A DNA stretch of 61,470 nt from an uncultured Bacteroidota bacterium (GTDB lineage Bacteria; Bacteroidota; Bacteroidia; Flavobacteriales; Flavobacteriaceae), in contig CACEKG010000005.1 in NCBI GenBank assembly GCA_902560065.1, positions 1-61,470 of the forward strand, in the 5' to 3' direction. Each line of letters starts with the position of its first letter. The first letter of the stretch is position 1. The notes beneath the pieces are model-generated. The model saw nothing but the letters and a program-made list of their open reading frames with translations. It ran no database searches and had not been told where the DNA came from. Position numbers and translations under genes: made by a program. Below, one piece after another: positions 43,468-51,277 of the stretch.

Positions 43468-44772
43468 ATGAATTATATAAGCTTAAATCATAATTCTAAA
43501 AAAGTAAACTTCGAAAATGCTTTAATTAATGGCTTAGCGCCTGATAAAGGATTATATTTTCCTGAATATATTCCTAAACTATCAACAAAGTTATTTAAGA
43601 ATATTGATAATATTAGTAACAATGAAATAGCTTATAAAGTTATAAAACCTTTTGTAGGTAATTGCGTAGATAAAAATAACTTAATTAAAATTATTGAAGA
43701 TACTTTAAGTTTTGAGTTTCCTCTAAAACAAATAAATAATTTAATATACTCTCTTGAATTATTTCATGGCCCTACTTTAGCATTTAAAGATGTTGGAGCT
43801 AGATTCATGGCTAGATTTCTTGGATATATTAATGAAAAAAAAAGAAATAAAAAAATTACAGTACTTGTTGCAACATCTGGAGATACTGGTGGAGCAGTTG
43901 CAAGTGGGTTTAATAATATTGAAGGAATTGATGTAGTAATATTATATCCAAAAAACAAAGTAAGTAAAATTCAAGAAAAACAATTAACAACTTTAGGGAA
44001 TAATATATATGCTTTAGAGGTTGATGGTGATTTTGATGATTGTCAAAATATGGCAAAAAATATTTTTGTTGATGATCAAATTAATAATGAAATTGATATT
44101 ACATCAGCTAATTCAATAAATGTTGGCAGATGGTTACCACAAACTTTTTATTATTTCTTCGCTTATAAGGAAATTATTAAAAGAGGATTAACAAACAAAA
44201 AAAATGTCTTTTCTGTTCCAAGTGGAAATTTTGGAAATATTTGTGCAGGATTATTAAGTAAATTAATGGGTCTACCAATTAACCATTTCATTTCATCAAC
44301 TAATATTAATAACGTAATACCAATATTTCTAAAAACCGGTCAATATAAACCAAAAAAAACAATCAAAACAATTTCAAATGCAATGGATGTTGGCAATCCC
44401 AGTAACTTTATAAGAATTCAAAATCTTTATAAAAATGATTTTCATAAATTAAAAAAAATAATGAGTGGATATTATTTTTCTGACTCTCAAACAAGTAATG
44501 AAATCTATAATGTTTTTAAAAAACATAATTACATACTTGATCCTCATGGTGCAATTGGCTACTTAGGTTTAAAAAAATTCTTAAGTTCAAATGAAAATTA
44601 TTTTGGTGTTTTTTTAGAAACAGCACATCCTATTAAATTTTTAGAAATTGTTGAAAAAAAAATTAAAGAAAAAATTCCTGTTCCAAAACAAATAAAAAAT
44701 ATATTAAATAAGAATGGAAACAAAACACCAATTTCAAATTACAATGAACTTAAATCATTCCTTTTAAAATAA
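43468..44772 (+). CDS. thrC: Threonine synthase
   Basis: A PLP enzyme of 434 residues from ATG 43468, converting O-phosphohomoserine to threonine. The N-terminus MNYISLNHNSKKVNFENALI aligns with the family when this ATG is used. TTG at 43459 would add three residues and overlap thrB by 4 bp; a GGAG at 43445-43448 is better spaced for TTG, so the choice is not closed. Markers: NGLAPDKGLYFPEYIP, LFHGPTLAFKDVGARFMARF near 95-114 with the PLP lysine in FKD, VATSGDTGGAVASGF near 137, and SGNFGNICAGLL near 252. Last gene of the thr operon. Confidence 0.95.
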   Translation: MNYISLNHNSKKVNFENALINGLAPDKGLYFPEYIPKLSTKLFKNIDNISNNEIAYKVIKPFVGNCVDKNNLIKIIEDTLSFEFPLKQINNLIYSLELFHGPTLAFKDVGARFMARFLGYINEKKRNKKITVLVATSGDTGGAVASGFNNIEGIDVVILYPKNKVSKIQEKQLTTLGNNIYALEVDGDFDDCQNMAKNIFVDDQINNEIDITSANSINVGRWLPQTFYYFFAYKEIIKRGLTNKKNVFSVPSGNFGNICAGLLSKLMGLPINHFISSTNINNVIPIFLKTGQYKPKKTIKTISNAMDVGNPSNFIRIQNLYKNDFHKLKKIMSGYYFSDSQTSNEIYNVFKKHNYILDPHGAIGYLGLKKFLSSNENYFGVFLETAHPIKFLEIVEKKIKEKIPVPKQIKNILNKNGNKTPISNYNELKSFLLK

Positions 44773-44925
44773 TTTTATTTTGAATTTATTTAGTTAATTG
44801 AATAGATTAAAATATTGATTTAATCAAAATCCCGGTTTTTAAAAAAATAAAAATTTAAGACTTTGTCTAAAAATGTTTGTAATCCTTTAAAAATTCATAT
44901 AAATTATAGTTAATTATTAATTGAA

Positions 44926-46008
44926 ATGAAAAAAACACCATTAAATCATATACACCACTCCTTAGGTGCTAAAATGGGGCCTTTTGCTGGCTATGAAATG
45001 CCAATTAGTTATTCTGGAGTCAAAAATGAACATAACTATGTTAGAAATTATGGAGGAGTGTTTGACGTTTCTCATATGGGGGAATTTGTTGTAGAAGGTG
45101 AAAATGCTGTTCCCTTCCTTCAAAAAATTTGCAGTAATGATATTGATAAAATCAAGTTAGGAAAAGCTCAATATAATTGTTTTCCAAACGAAAAAGGAGG
45201 TATTGTAGATGATTTAATTGTTTATAAAATTGAACATAATAAATTTTTACTAGTTGTCAATGCTTCAAATATTGAAAAAGATTGGAAATGGGTAAATAAA
45301 TATAACAAACACTATGAAAATAAAATTTCAAATATTTCTGATGAAACTTCATTAATTGCAATTCAAGGTCCAAAAACAATGGAAATTATTAAAGAATTCA
45401 TAATTGATGATATTTCATTGCTAAAAAATTACAGTCACATAACTTCAACTTTTTGCGGAATTGAAAATGTTTTAATATCAACTACAGGGTATACTGGATC
45501 TGGAGGAGTAGAAATATACTGTAAAAATAATGATGCTGTTAAAATATGGGAAACAATATTTAACTCAAAAAAAAATAGTTTAATTCCTGTTGGCCTAGCC
45601 GCAAGAGATACATTAAGAATTGAAATGGGATATTGTTTATATGGAAACGAAATCAACGATTCAACATCTCCAATAATGGCAGGTTTAAGTTGGATTACAA
45701 AACCTTCTACTGGATGTATAAATTCTAAAAAATTTGAAAAAGAAATAAAAGAAGGTACCAGACAGAATCTTGTTGGAATTATTATGACTGAGAAAGGAAT
45801 CCCTAGATCTGGTTACCTATTAACAAATAGAGATAATATAAAAGTTGGTCAAATTACTTCTGGAACCTTTTCTCCTAAATTAAATAAAGGAATAGCTATT
45901 GCTTATATAGATTCAAAATACAATAATTATGAAAATGAAATTTTTATTGATATTAGAAACAAAAAATTTAAAGTAAACTTAGTCAAGTTACCATTTATCA
46001 AAAATTAA
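44926..46008 (+). CDS. gcvT: Aminomethyltransferase, glycine cleavage T protein
   Basis: A 360-residue folate enzyme of the glycine cleavage system. MKKTPLNHIHHSLGAKMGPF, YGGVFDVSHMGEFVVEG near 45-60, GGIVDDLIVYKI near 90 (the catalytic Asp of the D-D-L motif), STTGYTGSGGVEIY near 185-198 and PVGLAARDTLRIEMGYCLYGNE near 223-244 are intact. It transfers the methylene unit to tetrahydrofolate and releases ammonia. The H and P proteins are not adjacent. The 153-bp upstream gap contains no glycine-riboswitch-like structure. The RmlD-like gene follows after 6 bp. Confidence 0.95.
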   Translation: MKKTPLNHIHHSLGAKMGPFAGYEMPISYSGVKNEHNYVRNYGGVFDVSHMGEFVVEGENAVPFLQKICSNDIDKIKLGKAQYNCFPNEKGGIVDDLIVYKIEHNKFLLVVNASNIEKDWKWVNKYNKHYENKISNISDETSLIAIQGPKTMEIIKEFIIDDISLLKNYSHITSTFCGIENVLISTTGYTGSGGVEIYCKNNDAVKIWETIFNSKKNSLIPVGLAARDTLRIEMGYCLYGNEINDSTSPIMAGLSWITKPSTGCINSKKFEKEIKEGTRQNLVGIIMTEKGIPRSGYLLTNRDNIKVGQITSGTFSPKLNKGIAIAYIDSKYNNYENEIFIDIRNKKFKVNLVKLPFIKN

Positions 46009-46014
46009 TTTTTC

Positions 46015-46836
46015 ATGAATAAAATACTTATTCTAGGAGGAAGTGGATTTATAGGAAATAAGCTTTATAGAGAACTCAACAAATTCTATAAAACCTTTTC
46101 TACCTACAATAATAATACTAAAAATAAAGAAAACAGTCACTTTTATTATTTTAGAATGGAAGAATTAAATATTAATATTCTTTTAAATAAAATTAAACCA
46201 AATATTATTATTTCTTGCTTAAGAGGAGATTTTGAATTACAGGTATTAACGCATAGAGAAATATGCAATTATGTTAAAAGCAGTAATTGTAAAATAGTTT
46301 TTTTATCATCCTCTAATGTTTTCGATACTTTTAGACATTATCCATCATATGAAAATGACAAAACATTTTCAGAAAGTCCATATGGCATTTTTAAAATTAA
46401 AATTGAAAACTTACTTTTAAAACTCCCAACAAAAAAATTCATAATCGCAAGACTGCCAATGATTTGGGGAAATAATTCTCCAAGAATTAAAGAAATAAAA
46501 AGAAATCTTATTAATAAGATACCTATTGAAGTATACCCTAATACAATTATTAATTTAAATTCAATTAACAAACTTTGTCAACAAATCTTATACCTCATAA
46601 ATCAAAACAAAAATGGGATATATCATTTAGGAACCTATGATCTTATATATCATGATGATTTAATTAATAAAATAATTAAAAGAAAATTCAAAAATAAAGC
46701 CATATTTAAATTTGTTTATTCTTCAAACACTGAGAGATACATAGCAACTCTTCCAAAAGAAAACAAACTTCCAAAACATCTTAATATTTCATGTAATCAG
46801 GTAATAAATAGTTTATCCATTAAAAGATCTTTTTAA
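46015..46836 (+). CDS. RmlD-like NAD(P)-dependent sugar-nucleotide reductase family protein
   Basis: A 273-residue extended SDR. Rossmann motif ILILGGSGFIGNKLYREL at 4-21, then KPNIIISCLRGDFEL near 62, IVFLSSSNVFD near 96 and SPYGIFKIKIENLL near 122-135, where the Y-x3-K of the catalytic pair reads Y-G-I-F-K. ARLPMIWG then gives the substrate loop. It resembles dTDP-4-dehydrorhamnose reductases but is on its own, without RmlA/B/C, so the substrate is open. It is coupled to gcvT (6 bp) and followed after 37 bp by yebC. Confidence 0.75.
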   Translation: MNKILILGGSGFIGNKLYRELNKFYKTFSTYNNNTKNKENSHFYYFRMEELNINILLNKIKPNIIISCLRGDFELQVLTHREICNYVKSSNCKIVFLSSSNVFDTFRHYPSYENDKTFSESPYGIFKIKIENLLLKLPTKKFIIARLPMIWGNNSPRIKEIKRNLINKIPIEVYPNTIINLNSINKLCQQILYLINQNKNGIYHLGTYDLIYHDDLINKIIKRKFKNKAIFKFVYSSNTERYIATLPKENKLPKHLNISCNQVINSLSIKRSF

Positions 46837-46873
46837 CATTTTTTTTAATTATCCTTATTTTTGAAATAAAAGT

Positions 46874-47593
46874 ATGGGAAGAGCTTTTGAATTTAGAAAA
46901 GCTAGAAAATTAAAAAGATGGTCAAATATTTCTAAAACTTTTACTAGACTTAGTAAAGAAATAATCATAAGTGTTAAAGAAAATGGAAGTGATCCATCAA
47001 ATAATTCAAAGTTAAGGGCGTTAATTCAAAATGCAAAGGCAGCAAATATGCCCAAGGATAATATTGAAAGGGCTATAAAAAAAGCAACTGAAAATAAAAC
47101 AGAAAATTATAAAGAAGTTCTATTTGAAGGTTATGGCCCTCACGGAGCTGCAATATTAATTGAGACTGCAACAAATAACAACAATAGAACGGTAGCAAAT
47201 ATTAGAAGTTATTTTAATAAATCAAATGGAAATCTTGGAAAAGCTGGTTCAGTTGAATTTATGTTTGATCACATATGTAATTTTAGATTAAAATCTGAAA
47301 AAATTATTCCTGAGGAGATTGAGCTTGAATTTATTGACTATGGAGTTGAGGAGGTTGAGGTCGAAAATAATGAGATTTTAATATACGCTCCTTTTAATGA
47401 TTTTGGATCAATACAAAAAGCTCTGGAGTCAAAAAAAATCGAAATAATATCCTCTAGCTTTGAAAGAATACCAAAAAACAGGTTATATCTTAACTCCGAA
47501 AAATTATCTGAAGTTCTAAAACTTATAGAAAAAATTGAGTCAGACGAAGATGTTCAAAACATTTATTCAAATGTAGATTTAAAAAATAATTAG
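46874..47593 (+). CDS. yebC: YebC/PmpR family DNA-binding protein
   Basis: A 239-residue protein with the YebC start MGRAFEFRKARKLKRWSNIS, where the family commonly has AGHSKW; the RAFEFRKARK form is the one used in Bacteroidota. Continuing: KAANMPKDNIERAIKKA near 56-72, FEGYGPHGAAILIETATNN near 83-101 and NKSNGNLGKAGSVEFMFD near 116-133. The family includes transcription regulators (PmpR) and ribosome-associated factors that help at proline stretches, so the exact role is uncertain. Cytoplasmic. It overlaps the convergent plsC gene by 4 bp at the 3' end. Confidence 0.93.
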   Translation: MGRAFEFRKARKLKRWSNISKTFTRLSKEIIISVKENGSDPSNNSKLRALIQNAKAANMPKDNIERAIKKATENKTENYKEVLFEGYGPHGAAILIETATNNNNRTVANIRSYFNKSNGNLGKAGSVEFMFDHICNFRLKSEKIIPEEIELEFIDYGVEEVEVENNEILIYAPFNDFGSIQKALESKKIEIISSSFERIPKNRLYLNSEKLSEVLKLIEKIESDEDVQNIYSNVDLKNN

Positions 47594-48129
47594 TTGTAAT
47601 CAAATCTATAACTTAATACATTTTTATAATTATTATATAGCTTTTTAAAATCTTCTTTTATGTTACCAGTTGGATAAAATAATGAATGAACAATTACATT
47701 TTTATTTTTATAATCAAAGGCAACAGGTAGTATTGGAACTTTTGCCTTTAGAGCAATATAATAAAAACCTGTTTTCCACATTTTCACTTTTTTTCTTGTT
47801 CCTTCTGGAGCAATGGCCAATTTAAATTTTTTTCTTTTATTAAAAATATCCACAATTGAACTAACTGTATCATTTTTTGAGTTTCTATCTACAGGAACGC
47901 CTCCTAATATTCTAAAAAACCAACCAGTTAGCGAACCAAAAAGCTCTCTCTTTCCTACAAAATTTATTTTTTCATTAATTATGTTTCTTACTAATATTCC
48001 AATAAAAAAATCATAAAAACTAGTATGTGGAGCAACTGCAATAATATATTTAGGAACTTTTGAAAATTTACCTAAAATTTTCCATCTAAAAATTTTAAAA
48101 ATAATTTTACAAATATTTCTTTTAATCAT
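47590..48129 (-). CDS. 1-acyl-sn-glycerol-3-phosphate acyltransferase-like (PlsC family)
   Basis: A compact 179-residue acyltransferase. The catalytic H-x4-D is in VAPHTSFYDFFIG near 32-44, substrate-binding GGVPVDR near 75-81, and APEGTRKKVKMWKTGFYYIA near 108-127 gives the phosphate-binding EGTR. It is shorter than E. coli PlsC but normal for the small Bacteroidota branch. It acylates a lysophospholipid or related acceptor at the inner membrane; the exact acceptor is inferred. It overlaps kdsB by 8 bp, so the two are translationally coupled, tying it to envelope lipid synthesis. Confidence 0.85.
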   Translation of the reverse strand: MIKRNICKIIFKIFRWKILGKFSKVPKYIIAVAPHTSFYDFFIGILVRNIINEKINFVGKRELFGSLTGWFFRILGGVPVDRNSKNDTVSSIVDIFNKRKKFKLAIAPEGTRKKVKMWKTGFYYIALKAKVPILPVAFDYKNKNVIVHSLFYPTGNIKEDFKKLYNNYKNVLSYRFDYN

Positions 48130-48862
48130 TTTGCTTTAATTTAATTATTTCATTAGCCTTTTTTAAATCTTCTTTTGTGTCAATTCCTATTGAAGACTTG
48201 TCAGTCATAACCATTTTAATCCTATAACCCATCTCAATAAAACGAATTGCCTCAATCTTTTCTAAAGATTCTAATTTTGTCTTTTCTTGAATACTAATTT
48301 TTTTTAAAATATCTGCTCTAAATGCATAAACACCAATATGTTTTAAATAATTATGTCTAATTTTTTCTCTATTATATGGGATAGCATATCTTGAAAAATA
48401 CATTGCAAAATCATAATTATCTAATACAACTTTTACAACGTTTGGATTATTAATTTCATTTTCATCAAATATGGTAGTCATTAAAGATGCTATTTGTATT
48501 TTATTTTGTGTATCGTCTTTAAATACACCTATTAAATTTTTTAATCCTTTTTTATCAATAAATGGTTCATCTCCTTGAACATTAAATATTATTTCTGAGT
48601 CAAGTTTATGACAAAATTCTGCAATTCTATCAGTCCCACATTCATGATTAGTCTTGCTATATAACACATTAAGTTTATTTTTGTTAAAATCATTAAAAAT
48701 TAATTTACTATCTGTAACAACAAAAACTTTATCAAACAAATTAGATTTAACAACTGAATCATAAGTTTGTTGAATTACAGTTTTATTCCCTAATTTTTTC
48801 ATTAGTTTTCCAGGAAAACGTTTAGAGTTATACCTAGCAGGAATTAATGCTGAAATTTTCAT
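48122..48862 (-). CDS. kdsB: 3-deoxy-manno-octulosonate cytidylyltransferase
   Basis: A 246-residue nucleotidyltransferase making CMP-Kdo for lipopolysaccharide. KISALIPARYNSKRFPGKLM at 2-21 (CTP loop), GTDRIAEFCHKL near 76, NVQGDEPFIDKKGL near 94-107 (Mg-binding Asp), YFSRYAIPYNREK near 154 and HIGVYAFRADIL near 172-183 are complete. It shows that the organism makes Kdo-containing LPS and is therefore Gram-negative. It is followed by plsC with an 8-bp overlap. Divergent from the 48965 gene. Confidence 0.95.
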   Translation of the reverse strand: MKISALIPARYNSKRFPGKLMKKLGNKTVIQQTYDSVVKSNLFDKVFVVTDSKLIFNDFNKNKLNVLYSKTNHECGTDRIAEFCHKLDSEIIFNVQGDEPFIDKKGLKNLIGVFKDDTQNKIQIASLMTTIFDENEINNPNVVKVVLDNYDFAMYFSRYAIPYNREKIRHNYLKHIGVYAFRADILKKISIQEKTKLESLEKIEAIRFIEMGYRIKMVMTDKSSIGIDTKEDLKKANEIIKLKQND

Positions 48863-48934
48863 TTAATATTTTTGATTTACCAATGATATAAAATATATTT
48901 TTTTTTAAAAACTTTTAGTCAAAAAAAAAAATTG

Positions 48935-48942
48935 TAGATTTG
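48935..48942 (+). promoter_or_regulatory. -7 element for the 48965 gene cluster
   Basis: TAGATTTG on the plus strand, 22 nt before ATG 48965. It probably drives the 48965-DUF3822-rsmD set, whose genes overlap. Confidence 0.5.
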
Positions 48943-48964
48943 TTTTTGTCAAAAAAACAACAAA

Positions 48965-49612
48965 ATGAAAACAGGTATTCAGGCTTTTCTATGGCTTTTA
49001 TGTATTTTTTTTAGTTACAAAATATATGATTCTATAAATAAACCCATAAATTTTAATGAAGTTAAATATAATCGATATTATGATGTTATTGATAGATTAA
49101 AAGAAATTAGAACAGCTCAAATTGCTTATAAAGATGTTAATGGAGTTTATTCAAATAATTTCGATAGTCTAGTTAATTTTATTGATAATGGCATTTTTAC
49201 TTTAATTGAAAAAAGAGACTCATCATACTTAGAATATGACAGGATATATAGAATTGATATGCTTAAGGAGGTAGTTGTTGTTGACACATTAGGATTTGTT
49301 TCCGTCAAAGATTCACTTTTTAAAAATAATACTACATACAAGGATATGAAAAAAATTCCAGTAAAAGGAATAGATACTGTTTTTCAAATTGATGCTAGAA
49401 TAATAATGATAAATGATTATAAAGCACCAGTTTTTGAAGTAAAAGTTTCAAAAAACATTGTATTATTTGATCAAGATGAAGACCTCTTAAAATTAGAAAA
49501 TGAAACGATATCAATAGATGGTGTTAATGGCTCTGAAATTGTTCTTGGGTCATTAAATGAAGTTAGCACCAATGGAAATTGGCCAAAAGTTTTTGATGCA
49601 AAAAGAGAATAG
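48965..49612 (+). CDS. Membrane-anchored conserved flavobacterial protein of unknown function
   Basis: A 215-residue protein with one N-terminal membrane segment (residues 5-24) and a periplasmic-type remainder. The stretch YDVIDRLKEIRTAQIAYKDV followed by NGVYSNNFDSLVNFI resembles the helical and loop layout of pseudopilin-like N-termini (AQxAYK-x-V-x-G-x-Y). Otherwise I recognise no domain. It overlaps the DUF3822 gene by at least 17 bp and is followed by rsmD, an arrangement I recall as common in Flavobacteriia. Function is unknown. A TAGATTTG element 22 bp upstream suggests it starts the transcript. Confidence 0.75.
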   Translation: MKTGIQAFLWLLCIFFSYKIYDSINKPINFNEVKYNRYYDVIDRLKEIRTAQIAYKDVNGVYSNNFDSLVNFIDNGIFTLIEKRDSSYLEYDRIYRIDMLKEVVVVDTLGFVSVKDSLFKNNTTYKDMKKIPVKGIDTVFQIDARIIMINDYKAPVFEVKVSKNIVLFDQDEDLLKLENETISIDGVNGSEIVLGSLNEVSTNGNWPKVFDAKRE

Positions 49613-50363
49613 AAAAATTCAAGAAAATGAAGTTTCTATTCATTTATTTGAGGATGGTTATATTTTTTCTGACAACATAAAATCTAATTATTACAAAAAG
49701 TCATTATTCACAAAAAAAAATAAACCTAGTGAAATAGAATCAATTAATTTAAATGAAACAAAAGTAAGCTTTATATCATTTAACAAAACATCAGTTTTCG
49801 TTCCTTCTATTATTTTTAATGAAATCTCTCAAAAATCTTATTTCAAAAAAAGTACATTAAATAATATTAAATTTAAAACATACTTCGATAAATTAAATTC
49901 TAATGATATTGTAAATACATTTTTTTTAAAAGAAAATGAGGCTTTGTTTAATATATTCCCTCAAAAGAAAATTTCAATTATAACTCATTATAAAACAATA
50001 CTTTTAAACACTATAATAAATTGTGAAAAAGAATCATATAATGATAAAGTTGTTTATTTGAACTTACAAAAAAAATCTTTTGATATTTTTTATTTTATTA
50101 ATAATAAATTTAATTTAAGTAATAGTTTTAATATTAACAATACTGATGAGTTTTTATATTATTTTTTTTATTTTACTGAACAATTTAATTTGGATTCAAA
50201 TTCTTTTTCAATTGTTTTTTTAGGAAAATTTGAGACTTTTAAAACTCTCTATTCTGCAATAAGAGATTTTCAAACTAATATATTTTTTTTAAATAACTCC
50301 ATAAAAAATAATGATTATGTTGATAAACATCCATCTCCATTTCTTGCAAATTATTTTTGTTAA
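49596..50363 (+). CDS. DUF3822 family protein
   Basis: About 255 residues from ATG 49596; an ATG at 49557 would extend it by 13 residues with a longer overlap of the previous gene. It has the DUF3822 plan, an ASKHA-like fold: ISIHLF-type EVSIHLFEDGYIFS at the start, KVSFISFNKTSVFVPSIIFN near 65-85, EALFNIFPQKKISIITHYKT near 125-145, KVVYLNLQKKSFDIFYFINN near 160-180. No ATPase motifs are evident. Function is unknown. Its stop shares a base with the rsmD ATG (TAATG), so translation of rsmD is probably coupled to it. Confidence 0.75.
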   Translation: MQKENRKIQENEVSIHLFEDGYIFSDNIKSNYYKKSLFTKKNKPSEIESINLNETKVSFISFNKTSVFVPSIIFNEISQKSYFKKSTLNNIKFKTYFDKLNSNDIVNTFFLKENEALFNIFPQKKISIITHYKTILLNTIINCEKESYNDKVVYLNLQKKSFDIFYFINNKFNLSNSFNINNTDEFLYYFFYFTEQFNLDSNSFSIVFLGKFETFKTLYSAIRDFQTNIFFLNNSIKNNDYVDKHPSPFLANYFC

Positions 50364-50926
50364 TGAGAATTATTTCTGGAAATCATAAAGGAAGAAAAAT
50401 ATTTTCACCAAAAAGTCTTCCAGTAAGACCAACTACTGAAAGAGCAAGAGAAGGCTTATTCAATATTCTTCAGAATAAAATTGATATGAGTTTAATTAAT
50501 GTTCTTGATTTATTTTCAGGAACAGGTGTCATTAGTTACGAATTTTCTTCAAGAGGTGTAAAAAATATTATTTCTGTCGATAAAAATTATAATTGTATAA
50601 AACATATAAAAAAAACATCAATAAATTTAAATTTAAATATTACAGCTATTAAAAGCGAAGTAATATTATTTCTTAAAAAACCGTATCAAAGATTTAATTT
50701 AATTTTTGCTGACCCTCCATATGATTGGAATTTAGATAGCTATAAAAAAATGATTAATTTAATATTTGAAAATGAGTGGTTATTACCTAATGGTATATTA
50801 ATTGTTGAACACAGTAAAAAAACTAAATTAAATCAAGTTTTTGAATCTTATTTATCTAGAAGTTATGGAGAAAATAATTTTTCTTTTTACAAAAAAAAGC
50901 AGGCCTATAAGCCGGATTCTGTCTGA
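50363..50926 (+). CDS. rsmD: 16S rRNA (guanine(966)-N2)-methyltransferase
   Basis: A 187-residue SAM-dependent methyltransferase. The true start is ATG 50363 (MRIISGNHKGRKIFSPK), overlapping the DUF3822 stop by one base; a TTG at 50357 would add two residues. PTTERAREGLFNIL near 25, LDLFSGTGVISYEFSSRG near 46-63 (SAM motif I) and the catalytic FADPPYDW near 112. The last ten or so codons (KQAYKPDSV) lie inside the complement of the RNase P RNA 3' end: this tail is a by-product of the antisense overlap and is not part of the family fold. Confidence 0.93.
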   Translation: MRIISGNHKGRKIFSPKSLPVRPTTERAREGLFNILQNKIDMSLINVLDLFSGTGVISYEFSSRGVKNIISVDKNYNCIKHIKKTSINLNLNITAIKSEVILFLKKPYQRFNLIFADPPYDWNLDSYKKMINLIFENEWLLPNGILIVEHSKKTKLNQVFESYLSRSYGENNFSFYKKKQAYKPDSV

Positions 50927-51189
50927 GTCTTATCATTTATCTAGATGTATTATTACTAACACATTCAATCCGCCTACCCTTCTACTTGAACGAGCTATTC
51001 TTTATTGTAGATTTACTTGGCGTTTCACCACATAGAGTTTACCTGATTTCACTACAGCCAAACTGTACATTCTTTCTGTTGCACTAGTCCTATTTCAAAA
51101 ATGAAACGACGGGTGTTACCCGCTATGTTGCTCTTTGGTGTCCGGACTTTCCTCTTAATAAAATTAAGTAATAAGACAGCCTGCTTTTT
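50893..51189 (-). ncRNA. rnpB: RNase P RNA (bacterial class A)
   Basis: About 297 nt on the minus strand. P1 is formed by AAGCAGGC at the 5' end (near 51187) and GCCTGCTT at the 3' end (near 50896). The universal 5' core GAGGAAAGTCCGGAC lies at about 51158-51144 and the 3' core ACAGAATCCGGCTTATAG at about 50922-50905. GGGTAACACCC and similar stems lie between. It is the catalytic RNA for tRNA 5' maturation. The 3' 34 nt are antisense to the end of rsmD. A TAAATTTG element directly precedes the 5' end, and TTTTTTTT after P1 serves as terminator. Confidence 0.95.
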
Positions 51190-51190
51190 A

Positions 51191-51198
51191 CAAATTTA
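51191..51198 (-). promoter_or_regulatory. -7 element for rnpB
   Basis: TAAATTTG on the minus strand matches TAnnTTTG and ends 2 nt before the inferred RNase P RNA 5' end, the right distance for transcription initiation. No well-spaced -33 TTG is visible. Confidence 0.6.
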
Positions 51199-51262
51199 AT
51201 CAATTGTTAATAATTAAAAAAGATTCACAAAATTCATATATGACTTATAAATCAGCTATTTA

Positions 51263-51270
51263 TATATTTG
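51263..51270 (+). promoter_or_regulatory. -7 element abutting the dnaX start codon
   Basis: TATATTTG on the plus strand ends only 7 nt before the dnaX ATG (51278). Initiation from it would give a leader of a few nucleotides at most, that is a leaderless or near-leaderless mRNA. Confidence 0.5.
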
Positions 51271-51277
51271 TAAAGTA

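Noticed and set aside
44805-44825. GATTAAA/TTTAATC hairpin after thrC as a terminator
   Set aside because: The stem is all AT except one pair at its end and no T-run follows on either strand; chance is likely in such AT-rich DNA.
44773-44925. Glycine riboswitch upstream of gcvT
   Set aside because: The leader shows no tandem aptamer cores or conserved GC-rich stems; it is almost pure A and T.
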